64,000 nucleotides of DNA, taken from positions 4,990,430 through 5,054,429 of the forward strand of contig CM041204.1 of assembly GCA_023078555.1 (NCBI GenBank), read 5' to 3'. Made by a program: the position numbers and the translations under genes. The number at the start of each line of letters is the position of its first letter. Positions within the stretch are counted from its first letter, which is position 1. The notes under the pieces are model-generated. The model did not search any database. It worked only from the letters and a program-made list of their open reading frames with translations, and had not been told where the DNA came from. Source of the DNA: Ulva prolifera (lineage: Eukaryota; Chlorophyta; Ulvophyceae; Ulvales; Ulvaceae). This document shows, piece by piece, positions 47,457-59,300 of this stretch.

Positions 47457-49623
47457 GATCTCGACACAGTTCACTTCACGAGCATCAAGTCGGAAGCAGA
47501 AAGGCTGTTTAGCACGTCAAAAGTTTCATCTATCATTATGGCTGCAAGCATTGGCTTTGCGTTCGGAGTGCGTTGTGGTTCAGCACTGATGTAGCAGTGA
47601 TCATGACCATGAATGACAGTTGATGTCAACATTGCTCGAAAGCCGTTTGTGCCTGAGCACGGCTTCGTCAAACGGATGTTTTCACGGTGCGCATGACATG
47701 CAATATGGTGCCTCTTCTTTCAGCCGGTCGGCTTGCATACGACACAATTGCATTTTGGTTATATATTCGTCGTGAGATTGCGATAGAATGGCCATGACTG
47801 CGCCTAAAAGCGACAGGAGGCATATTCAGCTGGCATACGTTGTGTGTGTCGGGCGATGCTGCCTGCAGTTATGTTTCGCGTTGAAAGGGCCCCAGCAGCC
47901 TGCCAGCAGCTCCCTATCGCACCCAAACCACCAACCACCAGGCTGCCAGCCTGCCAACTCCGGTGGCCAAATTCAGGCCTGAAACTCGCGTGTGCCATCA
48001 TGCACCGCACAGCCTCAAACTTGACACAAGTACCACTCTATGTCTGCAGATTATGTCTACTCAATTTCAGCTGCATCGAACACCTCTGCGTGACCTCGGC
48101 TCTGGTAGCTGTAGGCCCGGCTCCCCAGCGTGATTGTGTCCGTGCACGACTGGTCAGCATTGCAGTCAAAATCTGAGAAGCGATGGCTGTGCGCACGCTG
48201 CTGTCGGTTGCCAGCGCGACTGGTGCAATGCAATCATAAGTATAAAAATTGCTGGTGAGACCAATTTGTTCTGGAGACACCTCCACCTCAGGCCGCTCCT
48301 GGTCAAGGCTGCGCTGGACAATCGTGGAGCTGGGGCCACGCTGGCATGATCGAAGAAACAAAATGACACTGTTGACCAGAACTCTTCAGCGGGCCGACTC
48401 TCCATACGGAATCGCGTTGTTTCACGATGCAAGGCCGCTGCATGCTCGCGGTGATGACGGCATGACCATCGATGGCGTACGGCGCTATTCCATATCTCAT
48501 TCAGAAATTTGTACAACAAGTAGTGTCGAGTCTTTCCATCGCGTTGCTCCTTAACGAGTATAGAATGCGCGATGATTTTGTTGACATCGCCACAAAGAAG
48601 ATAGGCACACTTGCACAGTGCCATGGAAGGACCACGAATGTCGGCTGCGAAGGCAGTGCTGATTGGTGGATAACATATGAATGATTCCGATTGTTTCACT
48701 TGCTGATTTAATGCTCGTGATTTGAACTTTGTCGAGATTGCGTATTGGCGAGGGTGGCGAGGTGGACTATGTGAGCAACATAACACATGAGCTCGGTCCA
48801 CTGCATGGCTGAGCACGAGGATACACTACGGAAAACTGGGACACATGTGTGTGTGCGTCCATCGATCGCCTGAGGCTTCATCGTGATCTGTAAGCTCAGT
48901 GTATGTCATTTCAAGCCCGCGAGTCATCATAACTTGATTCATAAGTCCTGAATGATTCATAAGTCCTGCTTGTTGACGTAAGTCTATCTAGGCATGTAGC
49001 AGAGGTTTTCGGTCTTCAGATCACAATATACTTGACGCACGGTGTCAAAGTACACTAGTACCGCGTGTCACCTCGGCGACGCGTAACCACCATGAACGAC
49101 CGAGATAGCTCGTACATCACTGTCCCGCTGAAACCTGGACCGGCTATTGTTCGCAGGGCAGCAGGGACTGCATCAAATAGTGACTTCGATGCAACACGGA
49201 TTTTCCGGGCAAAAGGAGGGAAACCATTTGCAAATGACACTCAACCAAAACAATGATACCAACTTCGTACGCTTCATGCAACCGCTTGGTGACCAACGAT
49301 GCTTGAACAGCCTGTACACGTGCTTCCCTAATATATTTACCATGATAAAGTGCGGGGAAATATCAAAAGTAGCCAATAGGACATATTCACCGCAGAGAAT
49401 TTTACATATGGTCTAAGTGCAGGGCATAAACGATATGACAATGCCAGTTAAATTGTGGGTGGATACATGTTCCCATACCTGGTGCCATTCTAGTGCCACA
49501 CAGCACCCCTTGGATAAGCAGAACCACTATGAATGGATGCAAGAGAAGAGCAGCAAGCCCATTCAGGAATCGCGATCAACAGCTTTATACAACCGCTAGC
49601 CTGCATTCATCATCGCACAAGCA

Positions 49624-52600
49624 CTAGTTAATTCCTGCATTACCGGGACCAACATTTGTAACCAGGGTCTTGTCACCATTGAGCACTGCAATGTTGCCCT
49701 CCGCATCGACGTCCATGATAATCTTGTCTCCCTCTTGGATGTCACCTCCCAACATCCGCTCTGCCAGAGCATCTTCTAGCAAACGCTGAATGGCACGCCG
49801 CAGCGGGCGAGCACCATATGCTGGGTTGAAGCCCTCATCAACCAGGCGGTCCTTGAAGCTACATCCACTTGAAAAGTAAGCAACACACAACCTTCATTCG
49901 AAACACCGATTCTGAAGACGGACCAAAGCAACACAAGCTAAAGCACAAGCACGCTGTCACGAAATCATGCTGACACATCCCAACAGCAGACTTCTAGGCA
50001 GATATTGTCTTCCAAATCGCACATGTACACATGCATGCAGTTCTGACTTAAAAGAACCCGTACCAGTTAATCTTCACAATACAGACACGAACCTGGCAGA
50101 GATGTGACACGGCCAAAACGCAAGGCAGTAAGCCAGTGCTCAGTACAGCCACACAGCACAAATGAATCAGTGGGTAGACCCAATCAAGATGTGAAGAAAG
50201 CACACCGCTCTGTGAGGTCGATAGTGATCTCCTTCTCCTTAGCGCGCTCAATCACATCCTTGAGCATGATGTCTGCAATCTGCTTCACTTCCGCCTTCGT
50301 CAGCTGCCGGAAGACGATAATCTCATCCAAACGGTTCAGGAACTCTGGCCTAAAGTACTGCTTCATCTCCTCCATAACCTACACAATTGTCCTTGTACAT
50401 GAAAAATCCACCTTGCTTCTCTATCAGATGACAAAATCCCAGACTACGCACTGATCTGACCAGGTCAATGTCGTATTCAATCACACACATGAAACATCAA
50501 ACTTTGCAACAGACACTGAGGCATAGATGTCTGAACAGAGTACAGCATACCAGGTTCTTGATGCGGTTGTAGCTGTTCTCTTCCTCATTGTCAGAATCCA
50601 GCTGGAAGCCGAGGCCCCCACCACCCTTCTCAATGACAGTTGAGCCCACATTGGACGTCATAATGATCAGCGTATTCTTGAAATCAACAGTGCGGCCCTT
50701 GCTGTCTGTCAAGCGGCCATCTTCCAGAATCTGAAGCATCATGTTGAACACGTCTGGATGTGCCTTCTCAATCTCGTCAAAAAGCACGACAGTGTACGGC
50801 CGCCGCCGCACAGCCTCTGTCAGCTGGCCGCCTTCGTTGTACCCCACGTAACCAGGAGGGGACCCGATGAGCTTGGCTACAGTGTGGCGCTCCATGTACT
50901 CAGACATGTCCAGCCGCACCATCGCCTCCTCACTGCCAAAATAGTACGTCGCTAGAGTCTTGGCGAGCTCTGACTTGCCGACTCCAGTCGGGCCACTGAA
51001 GATAAATGAAGCAATCGGGCGGTTGGGGTTTTTCAGGCCCACACGCGCGCGACGGATGGCACGGGAGATGGCGACAACAGCCTCCTCCTGCCCGATCACA
51101 CGATTGTGCAGCACGCTCTCCATGTTGACCAAGCGCTCTGTCTCATCAGAGGAAACCTTCTCGACAGGGATTCCTGTCCACTGTGCAACAATGTTAGCAA
51201 TGTCAGTATCCTGAACGGTGGGGCCTGCACCGCCGGCAGCGTCGGCCTCAGCGTCGTCCTGCGCCTTCTGGTCAGACACGATGGTATCGATCTTGGCCTT
51301 GAGTTCGACCTCGCGGTCACGCAGTTCTCCAGCCTTCTCAAATTCCTGGGCGCGCACACAGGAGTCCTTCTCCTTCTGGATCCCACGGAGCTCCTTCTCC
51401 ACCTCACGCGCCTCCTCTGGGAGCTGTGCGTGGCGCAGGCGCACACGGGAACCAGCCTCATCGATGAGGTCAATTGCCTTGTCAGGCAGGAAGCGGTCAG
51501 AGATGTACTGCTCAGAGTACTGAGCCGCTGCAAGGAGGGCATCGTCCGTGTAGCGCAGCTTGTGGTGAGCCTCATAGCGCTCACGCAGGCCTGTGAGGAT
51601 CTGATACGTCTCATCGACGGTTGGCTCGTTCACACGAACAGGCTGGAAACGGCGCTCCAGGGCCGGATCTTTCTCAATATGTTTGCGGTACTCATCTAGA
51701 GTGGTTGCGCCCATGCACTGCAGCTCGCCACGGGCAAGAGCGGGCTTCAGGATGTTGGCAGCATCAATGGCACCCTCAGCAGCACCAGCGCCAATGAGAG
51801 TGTGGACCTCGTCGATCATCTGCAATCAATGGCCACTGAGTCAACACAGGCGGATGCCGACATTGGCTGATACATACCAAAGCACAATCACTTGTAGTTT
51901 ATCATCATGTGTCGAAAGGACAGGGCTGCTACATCACGCAGAGCAAGCTTGGGAAGCGCACCAGAATTATATCATCGTTCTGCCTGATCTCTTCCATAAG
52001 TTTTTTAAGGCGCTCTTCAAATTCACCACGGTACTTAGTCCCAGCAACAAGCAGCCCCATATCTAGGGTGACAACCTGCTTTCCTTCGATGGTCTCCGGC
52101 ACATCGCCAGCTGCAATTTTCTGCGCCAGGCCCTCCGCAACAGCTGTCTTTCCCACACCAGGCTCACCAATCAGGCATGGGTTGTTCTTTGTGCGGCGCC
52201 CCAGAATCTGAATCACACGGTCGATCTCCTTGGCTCGGCCAACCACTGGATCAAGCTTGCCCTGCAACAAAAAAAAGCACTGCATCTGGTTCACTGGCTC
52301 CGTTTTGTGACAGCTGACATGAGGATGTATTCGACATAAAAACCCCCAGCACAGTGTAGGCATAATCTCTTCTTGGTGGGCAGCGGCACCATACTGGCAC
52401 CTGGGGCGTTAGCACGGGCCACGGCAGAAGGCTGAGTCTCGGAAAACTAGAAAAATGAGAAAAGCGCTACAAGAGAATTCAAAGTTCAAAAGAGTTACCT
52501 CCTCGGCTTGCTTTGTGAGATTTGTTCCATACTCCTCGAGCGTCGGGGTCTTGTTCGAGCTCTGCGAGCCGCCGACTCCCGCACCAACAGGCTCCTGGCT

Positions 52601-53421
52601 TTCGCCCACCATGCGCACAACCTGCAAGTTGACATTGTTTCCGTGAGAGTTTGGGGGCGTGCGGTGGTGTGTTCAGCTGTGGCCTGTGCTGAGCCACGTA
52701 CTCTACTACTGCAGCAACCACGACGATACATACCTGGTGACGGATCTTTTCGGAGTCTGCGCCCATTGACTCCAAAACGCGAGCAGCAATGCCCTCTCCC
52801 TCACGCAGAAGCCCAAGAAGAATATGTTCTGTGCCAATGTAGCTGTGTCCTGCACAGAGATGATGTTGGAGTGGCCCGACGGGATTGAGCAGTCAGGAGC
52901 GCGCCACGACGAGGCGTACCGAGCTGACGAGCTTCTTCAAGGGACAATTCGAGAACACGCTTCGCACGCGGAGTGAAAGGGATCTCTACTGCAACAAATC
53001 CGGAGCCACGGCCGATGATTTTCTCTACCTCTGTGCGTGCCTCCTTCAAGTTGACACCCATCTGCTTCAGCACCTTGGCAGCGATACCCGTTGCCTCACC
53101 AATCAGACCCAGCAGGATCTGCTCGGTGCCCACAAAGTTGTGACCCAACCGACGCGATTCCTCCTGTGCAAGCATGACCACCTTGATGGCCTTCTCGGTG
53201 AAGCGCTCGAACATCATTGTAGTGGGCTTCTTCACGCCGGTCTGGTTCGATCGGCTGGTCTTCCTTTTCCCAGAGCCATGAGGACAAGATGTTGCTGCAT
53301 CGACAACGTTTCCACGACGGAAACCAGTGAACGTGGACAACACCTGCACCTTGCGCCGTGCGGGCATACGGCGCCCTGCCACCAGGCGGCAGCTGCCAAC
53401 GGTCGTGCGAGTCATAGCCAT
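49624..53421 (-). CDS. clpC: Chloroplast Clp protease ATP-binding subunit ClpC (Hsp100)
   Basis: ClpC is the stromal AAA+ unfoldase feeding the ClpP/R protease and taking part in envelope import. The ATG at 53421 opens a basic, hydroxyl-rich transit peptide, followed by [18 protein letters not shown], the mature N-terminus. Two Clp_N repeats follow: [18 protein letters not shown] (exon to about 52921) and [15 protein letters not shown] (52740-52853). D1 is in 51965-52265, with Walker A GEPGVGKT, and the exon starting near 51823, with [11 protein letters not shown]. The ClpC-type middle domain with its coiled coil spans about 51280-51440. D2 has [39 protein letters not shown] and TSNVGS. The last exons (about 50215-50377 and 49624-49862) give [15 protein letters not shown] and [16 protein letters not shown], ending in a plant-type GPGNAGIN tail. 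The order is complete, with seven exons and nothing missing. Confidence 0.96.
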
Positions 53422-54086
53422 GATCAAAAAATTTAGAACTGACCGCTTGTCGTGGCGTGCAGTCCAAGTTAATTGGGGCTTTCCCTCCGTGTGTCGGCGA
53501 GCTTTGAGCTCTGCATGGGGGTCATACCCTCTTAGTTTTGGTAATTCGAAGCCGAAACCCAGAACATACCAGAAGCTTGTCAAATGACCCCCACGGTATG
53601 ACCCACAACGTAAACATCGCCATGGAGCACTTCACATGTCCGCGAAATGGGCAAAAAAACTCGTGCTGCAGCCTTTGCCTGACGTGGTGCAGCGTTTGTG
53701 TGGATGGCTCTCTGCGGGTGAGACGGCAGCTCGACGTCCACGTGCCAACCTGTCACGAACGTTGCAATTCAGAAGGCGGGCATAACTCCGGTAAGCCGCG
53801 ATGCACTCTTGACTCTAAGAATTGACATTGTGCGTGCATCAGCATCGACGGCGGTCTACGCCATTGGCCGACTTGTCCTCGAGTCATCCGGGCCCAGGAC
53901 ATGTACCGCTCCTGATATGCCTTGATATGCCCGTTGCAAGTTATCAAACATGTTTTCCCCCTAGTTGGCTGCAGTGCACCCGGAAGTGATCCTTGCTCAA
54001 TCCCTATCTCTGTACTCGGAACACATTGAAAACGATCGGATCAATTGAATGCATTTGTTCTCAGTGTGTTCAGCTGTATATGCGAA
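53422..54086. other. Upstream region of ClpC, no gene seen
   Basis: It contains the presumed ClpC promoter. No supported coding region up to the transposon block. Confidence 0.35.
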
Positions 54087-55950
54087 TCCGGGCTCTACAT
54101 CCCGATCGGTTTCCCAAAAAAAAATAGGCAAAGGGCAAAACGACAAGCCAGGGGGGTGCAGGCGGGCGTGCCCGCAGGCCGCCAATCAGTGCTCTACAAA
54201 CCGCCGGTTTTCCCGCTGAAATAGTCGTTTTTCCTGAAAATGCCGCCAAGATTTTGAAGAGTCGACGGTTTACGCCGCTGAAAATGGGCTGTTAGAGCAA
54301 ATGCCAGCGGGCGCAGCCCGCTGAGTCTTGGGCTTCTGAGCGGTCTTGCCCGCTGAAATTTGCAGTGTGCGAGCGAAGCAAGCAGGATGTGTTCACATAG
54401 CGAACGGTGCGAGCAGACGAGCGAGCGAAGCGAGCGAGCTTGACGAGCAGCTTGTCGAGCAGCTGCACCGAGGTGCACAGTGTCCTCAGGTGCACTTTCC
54501 GAGACGCCACTTGATGCTTTGCTCCGTAGCCGCGACACGCTGGCTCTGTATCACTACATAATGGTGCGAAGCACAGCTCAAAGTGCCAATAGACGCTGTG
54601 TCTACCTTTCACTTTGAGCAATGCTTAGTCGGTTCGGTTTCAAGGGACTTCGTCTGCCCAAGTCGAGCAGGGCTTCTCTCTGCTCAAGCTACTATCTCTG
54701 AGATAATTGGTGACCGCCGCATATCGACGCATGTGGCCACCCTTGACTCTCAGATTCGTGTAAAACAATCTATCACGCACGAAGACTTGCGAGAGCAGCG
54801 TTTTGATCCCAACAGGCCCATAGATGATAAGGAGGGTGCACTCACCATGATAGACATGTATGAGAAACTGGTGAAAGATTCAAATTGTGACCTCCTCGTC
54901 CGTAAGGTTGCTGAGGCAGTAGCCATGTAGCCTGATGAGGCAGTTTTGTCTGATGTGCTTTCAGGTGCTGAAGGTGGTGAGGAGGTAGGTGACAGTGAAA
55001 ATGATGATGAGCAGGACGTACGTAGATGATTAGTTAGAGCGCTTGTTGACCTTCGGCATGCAGGAGGGGACTGAATGTGTGTGTTGCTGCTGTTGGCCAT
55101 ACGAACAGGCCTTGGAGGTAATTGTATGTGATTGCAAAGGTTATTGCTCACTGCCATACCTCAGCTGAGCTCAGAGAGACATGTGTATGATTGCGAGCGC
55201 AGCGAGCACGAAATGTTTTTGGCATCCCTCCAAAAAAAAACAATTACGGGGGAATAGCCCTCCGAAATTTCAGCATACCAGCAGTGTATGCCCTCGAAAA
55301 AATGAAAAAAAAAGTCAGCGGGAATCCCTCCCTAAAAAACAGGGGTTGTAGAGCACTGCCGCCAATGGTGCTTTTCGGGACCGCCGACAAACGCCGACAG
55401 CTTGTCGAGATCCCGAAATTCTGTCGGCCCTGGTCCCGACAGCTTAGCGGGCCTGAAGGCACCAGATACATATTGCAATGAAAGAGTATTCACCCGTTGA
55501 GTCACAACAGTGCTGCTTGCGCATTGCGAGAATGACCTTGCATTCGAATTCGTTCGGGTTCACTGGTCAAGGGCACGCGCACGGCCGAAACTTCTGCATC
55601 AGCCGACCTAGGCAGCAACAAAGCCAGTTGTTCGAAGAAAATGACTGCAGAACGCTCAGGCGATATGCCACGATTGTCTGAAAAGAAAGTTCGCGATCGC
55701 CAGCTTCAGTATCCATGGAATGTATATCAAGGCCCGGTCAATACGGCTCACTGTTGGACCTGTTATGTTTGTGACTCGTATAATGCTAATACAAATCACT
55801 CGAAATTTATTTGTGACACCCCCGACGGAACCTGATGGGGTCGTCGGGAAACCCCGACATCCAGCAGGCTGCATATCGGGGCCAACCCGACCAAAAAAGG
55901 GGTCCGGCTTCGGTTTTCCCGACAGGAAAATACCGGCCTGTAGAGCCCTG
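54087..55950. mobile_element. Older hAT-like DNA element (outer of a nested pair)
   Basis: The right terminus is CAGGGCTCTACA (reverse complement, ending at 55950). The left terminus is a near copy, CCGGGCTCTACA, at 54088-54099. Flanks share TATGCGA: 54079-54085 on the left and 55951-55957 on the right, a decayed 8-bp target duplication. The interior is interrupted by a second element at 54187-55358. No intact transposase was seen. Confidence 0.55.
54187..55358. mobile_element. Younger hAT-like element with perfect 8-bp target-site duplication (inner of a nested pair)
   Basis: The element begins CAGTGCTCTACAA and ends with the exact inverted copy, a 13-bp terminal repeat of the hAT CAGNG type. 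It is flanked on both sides by CCGCCAAT (54179-54186 and 55359-55366), a perfect 8-bp duplication, the length hAT transposases make. It is 1172 bp long, with subterminal arrays of GAGCGAAGCGAGCGAGC-like sequence near 54420-54440. An open stretch at about 54583-54930 ends in a stop and has no recognisable transposase domain, so the element is probably non-autonomous. Confidence 0.82.
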
Positions 55951-56214
55951 TATGCGATACGCGCCGTGTCGACGTCTGTAACCGGCCGACATTGTTTGGC
56001 ATGCCTTGCGCCAACGTGCCAGCTCTTGTTGACTGGCTTGGGTCACTGTAATTGCTGGGTTCTCGGGGGACGGAGAGTTTTTTGCGCATGTGAGCTGCCT
56101 GTTTCGTCGTGCAGGGGCCCGCAGCGCTGAATAAACTGTTGCATCATCGTCAAGGGTGCAGCATCAGGTCCTCTACATGAGAATGGCCCAGGAACACTGT
56201 GGCTCACGTACGCA

Positions 56215-56215
<1 letters not shown>

Positions 56216-56270
<55 letters not shown>
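56216..56270. repeat. (TA)n microsatellite, 55 bp
   Basis: An uninterrupted TA dinucleotide run of about 27 units. It sits just beyond the 3' end of the minus-strand LRR gene. Length is likely polymorphic. Confidence 0.97.
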
Positions 56271-56273
<3 letters not shown>

Positions 56274-56304
56274 AATGCGTCCCATGACGCAGCTGTAGCG
56301 CATA

Positions 56305-59300
56305 TTACATATCACTTGCTCCACTTGGATTCCTCAAGCCTTGCTTCAGCCTAGGTTGGAGGATGGTACTGACGCTTGTCGACGCCTCAATAGTTCTTGC
56401 ATGCTGGATAGCATGACTGTGTCCAGCCGACAGTTCTGATTCAGGCTGACTTCCTGCACACCAGTCAGATAGTAGTATTGGAAGCCGTATTGGCAATACC
56501 ATTAGCAACATAAAAAACCAGTACAGATGTTCAGTTGCATCAAGTGTCCATTCACTGCATACCTGCAGACTGTGATGGCGATTATAGGCTGCTTCGCAGG
56601 CTGATAGCTCATTGATCATGCTCAAGATCAGTCTGCCAGAGTTGCAGCCGAGCTGGCAAGCGCTCAGATTGACTGTCTGAAGCTGGGTACACATGGTGAT
56701 TGCTGCACAGAACGTTTTCATGCCTTTGTCTCCAAGATGATTTTTTGATAAGTCGAGATGTTGAAGTTGGATCTTGCCAGCAGTTAATGCCATCCAATTG
56801 GCAATGTGGATCAGGCCTGTCGCTGTTGTGCCAGTCTGGGACAAGTTGATCCTCAAGAGTTGTGTAGCTCTTTGAACGATGGCATTGATGCCACGGTCTC
56901 CCAGGTCATTCCCAGAAAGATCCAAATGACGCAGCACCTGCAGATTGTGACATACTGCCACACATCGCTCCGAATGGAATGCTAACATCGGACTCGCTTG
57001 CAGCGGAACAGCCTTGAATTCGATTGTGGCCAAGCGATCGATAGTCAGGAGCTGGACCCAGCATGCCATCAAAAACACATCAGAACATACTAACACTGTT
57101 TCGTACCGTGCACGTTAGCATTGATCTTGCAAGACTTTCGGCACCTGTTGTCCGTATCTGGTTCTGTGATATGTTCAGGTCCACTAATTGGTTCCTTGGC
57201 AGCAGCGTGGCGATGGCAGCTGCTCCACGATCTCCCAGGCTGTTCTTCGCCAGGACCAGATGTGTTAATTTGGAGTTACCAGCCAGTGCTATGGACAATT
57301 GTGATGCCCCTTCGTGGCCAAGTTTGCATCCAGAAACATCTAGCATTGACAGGCTGACATTGGATTGTAAGGACTTCGCCATGCCTCCCACAGCTGTGTC
57401 ACCTACATCCCATGGTTGAGCTCAACAACAAAATTTGATACGAGAAGCTTCGTTCTCATTCATACTCAGTGACCTGTGCCCCGAATGTATACTGCAATTG
57501 GTGCTGTGCAATCAGGAGCAAGCATGATGCTCTGGAAAGCACACAGCGGATCCGAACCTAGGTGGCAGTTGGAAACCCGTAGATGTTGCAACGTTGTGTT
57601 GTATTCTAGTGCCTGCGCTAGCTTGCTTGCAGCAGTACAACCCATGCTGAAGTTCTGTGATAGGTCAAGGAATGATAGCTGGCAAGCAGAGCAAGGAAGA
57701 ATCAACCCTGCCAACGCTGCTCCAGATCCATCTGGTATTCTATTTCCAGCCATCGATAAGCTCGTCAGAGGTGTTGCAGCAGATAGATACTTGCAAAGAA
57801 GAGGAACTCCTTTTCGACCAATTTCATTGTGTGACAAATCCAGTGTTCGCAGCCCTACATACAGACAGCTTGTCAAACGGTACCCCCCCCAAGTTGGTTG
57901 CTCTTCAGAATTGCAAGGTTGCAGGCTGAATGTGACGGGCTATGGTGACAGTGGACATACGAGTGCAGACTCCAAACATGGCAGACAGATGCTCCATCGA
58001 ATCATCATTCAGCCTGTTCCTGCTCAGGTCAAGAGCAGTAAGGCTCTGACCCAGTGCGTGTGTCACCGCATTCGCCCACGCTTGGCAGCCTTCAATGGAT
58101 AACACTGCACATGCAAGATTCATGTTGAGGTTTGATGATGTACCCCTTCCAGTCACAGCTGCTGCCATGTGCACTTCTCCTTGGGATCCACCGTCAACGC
58201 CAGCGAGATCGACTACACTCAGTGGGGCAGTTGCTATATAGCATTCTTGCAGCGCTCCGTCCATTATGTTCGCATCAAACGCAACACATTTGTTGGCGAC
58301 CTCTCCTGTCTTGCATGGACATTCTGTCAGGATCTTTGCCGCAACGAGGACACCAAACTTCCCAACAGTAAACCGACTGCCAACTCCATTGAGTGACGCA
58401 GCTGTTCCTGGGGTCGAGCCCGGTTTTAAGCATAGATTCCCACTTAGCGCTTCCATCTGTTGCCTTGGAACACCTTGAACAGAAAGGATATTTTTTGCTT
58501 CAGCAACTGCTGATGCAAAATCATCAAGAACACACTCGGGTACTGTTACTTGCCCTCGTATCATCACAGCCCTGACAGTCTCACTGAGCCGTCCACTTGA
58601 TAACAAGGCAGTCAAAAACACCAAGTCTTCCTGAACAAGCTGTGTTCCTGGAAGATCAAGCACAGTACCCCGTGCTTGCGTATCAGTCTGCCCGAGCCAC
58701 CCAGCTACATGAAGGGGAACTGTCTTGAATATCAGCTGGGATACGTAGCAACCATCAAGCACAACTGACGCGAACAGTCTTGCGCTTTGCACCCCCACAC
58801 ACAAGTTGGATAAGTTAAGAATCTGTAAGTGCTGGTTTGTTCTCAGCAGCATTTGCGCCATTTCTAGACCACTTGGTCCAACAGCAGGCGTATGTGAATC
58901 TGACAGGTGAGGGCTGGACAGGTCAGGGCTGGATGCTTCGGACAGGTGAGATTCACGGTTTTCTGAAGTGACCGCGACTTCGATGTCCGGATTTCGAGTC
59001 ACCAATGAGGCTCTTGTCAAATGTCGTATGTTGAATGTAGCCAGATCAATTGGTTCCCGGGTGATGTCAGAGCGAGCACTACGATTCGAAGATCTGCGTG
59101 CCTGGATCAGCTTTAAAGTGTCCAGACTGAAGACTCTCAGTGCAGCGTCTGGTATCCCAATGGTGCGATGTATCAGCTCTTCTTGTGCCTTACTGAGCAC
59201 AAAAGCATCTTTGTTCTCGGGTGCGGATGAGATGGCGATGAGAGGGGATGTTTCAGACATATGATGTTTGTGGTTTTGTGGTCCACTACCTGGCTGTAAA

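Larger units (their letters stand above)
46142..49623. other. Long region (3.5 kb) without a supportable gene
   Basis: Presumed promoter of the SPX fusion gene nearest 46142. Beyond that, open frames such as 48166-48816 (-), 47026-47589 (+) and 46668-47069 (+) carry no domain, and I could not link them into genes. The region contains a 19-bp tandem duplication and a 19-base perfect palindrome. Confidence 0.35.

Noticed and set aside
48166-48816. Minus-strand 216-codon open frame
   Set aside because: No recognisable motif, uneven composition and no linkable exons. Not strong enough to call a gene.
51106-51699. Plus-strand 197-codon open frame opposite ClpC
   Set aside because: A shadow of the strongly conserved ClpC coding exon on the other strand, with no domain of its own.
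54583-54930. Open frame inside the inner hAT element as a transposase
   Set aside because: Only about 115 codons, with no ATG at its start and no hAT dimerisation or DDE-type motif seen.
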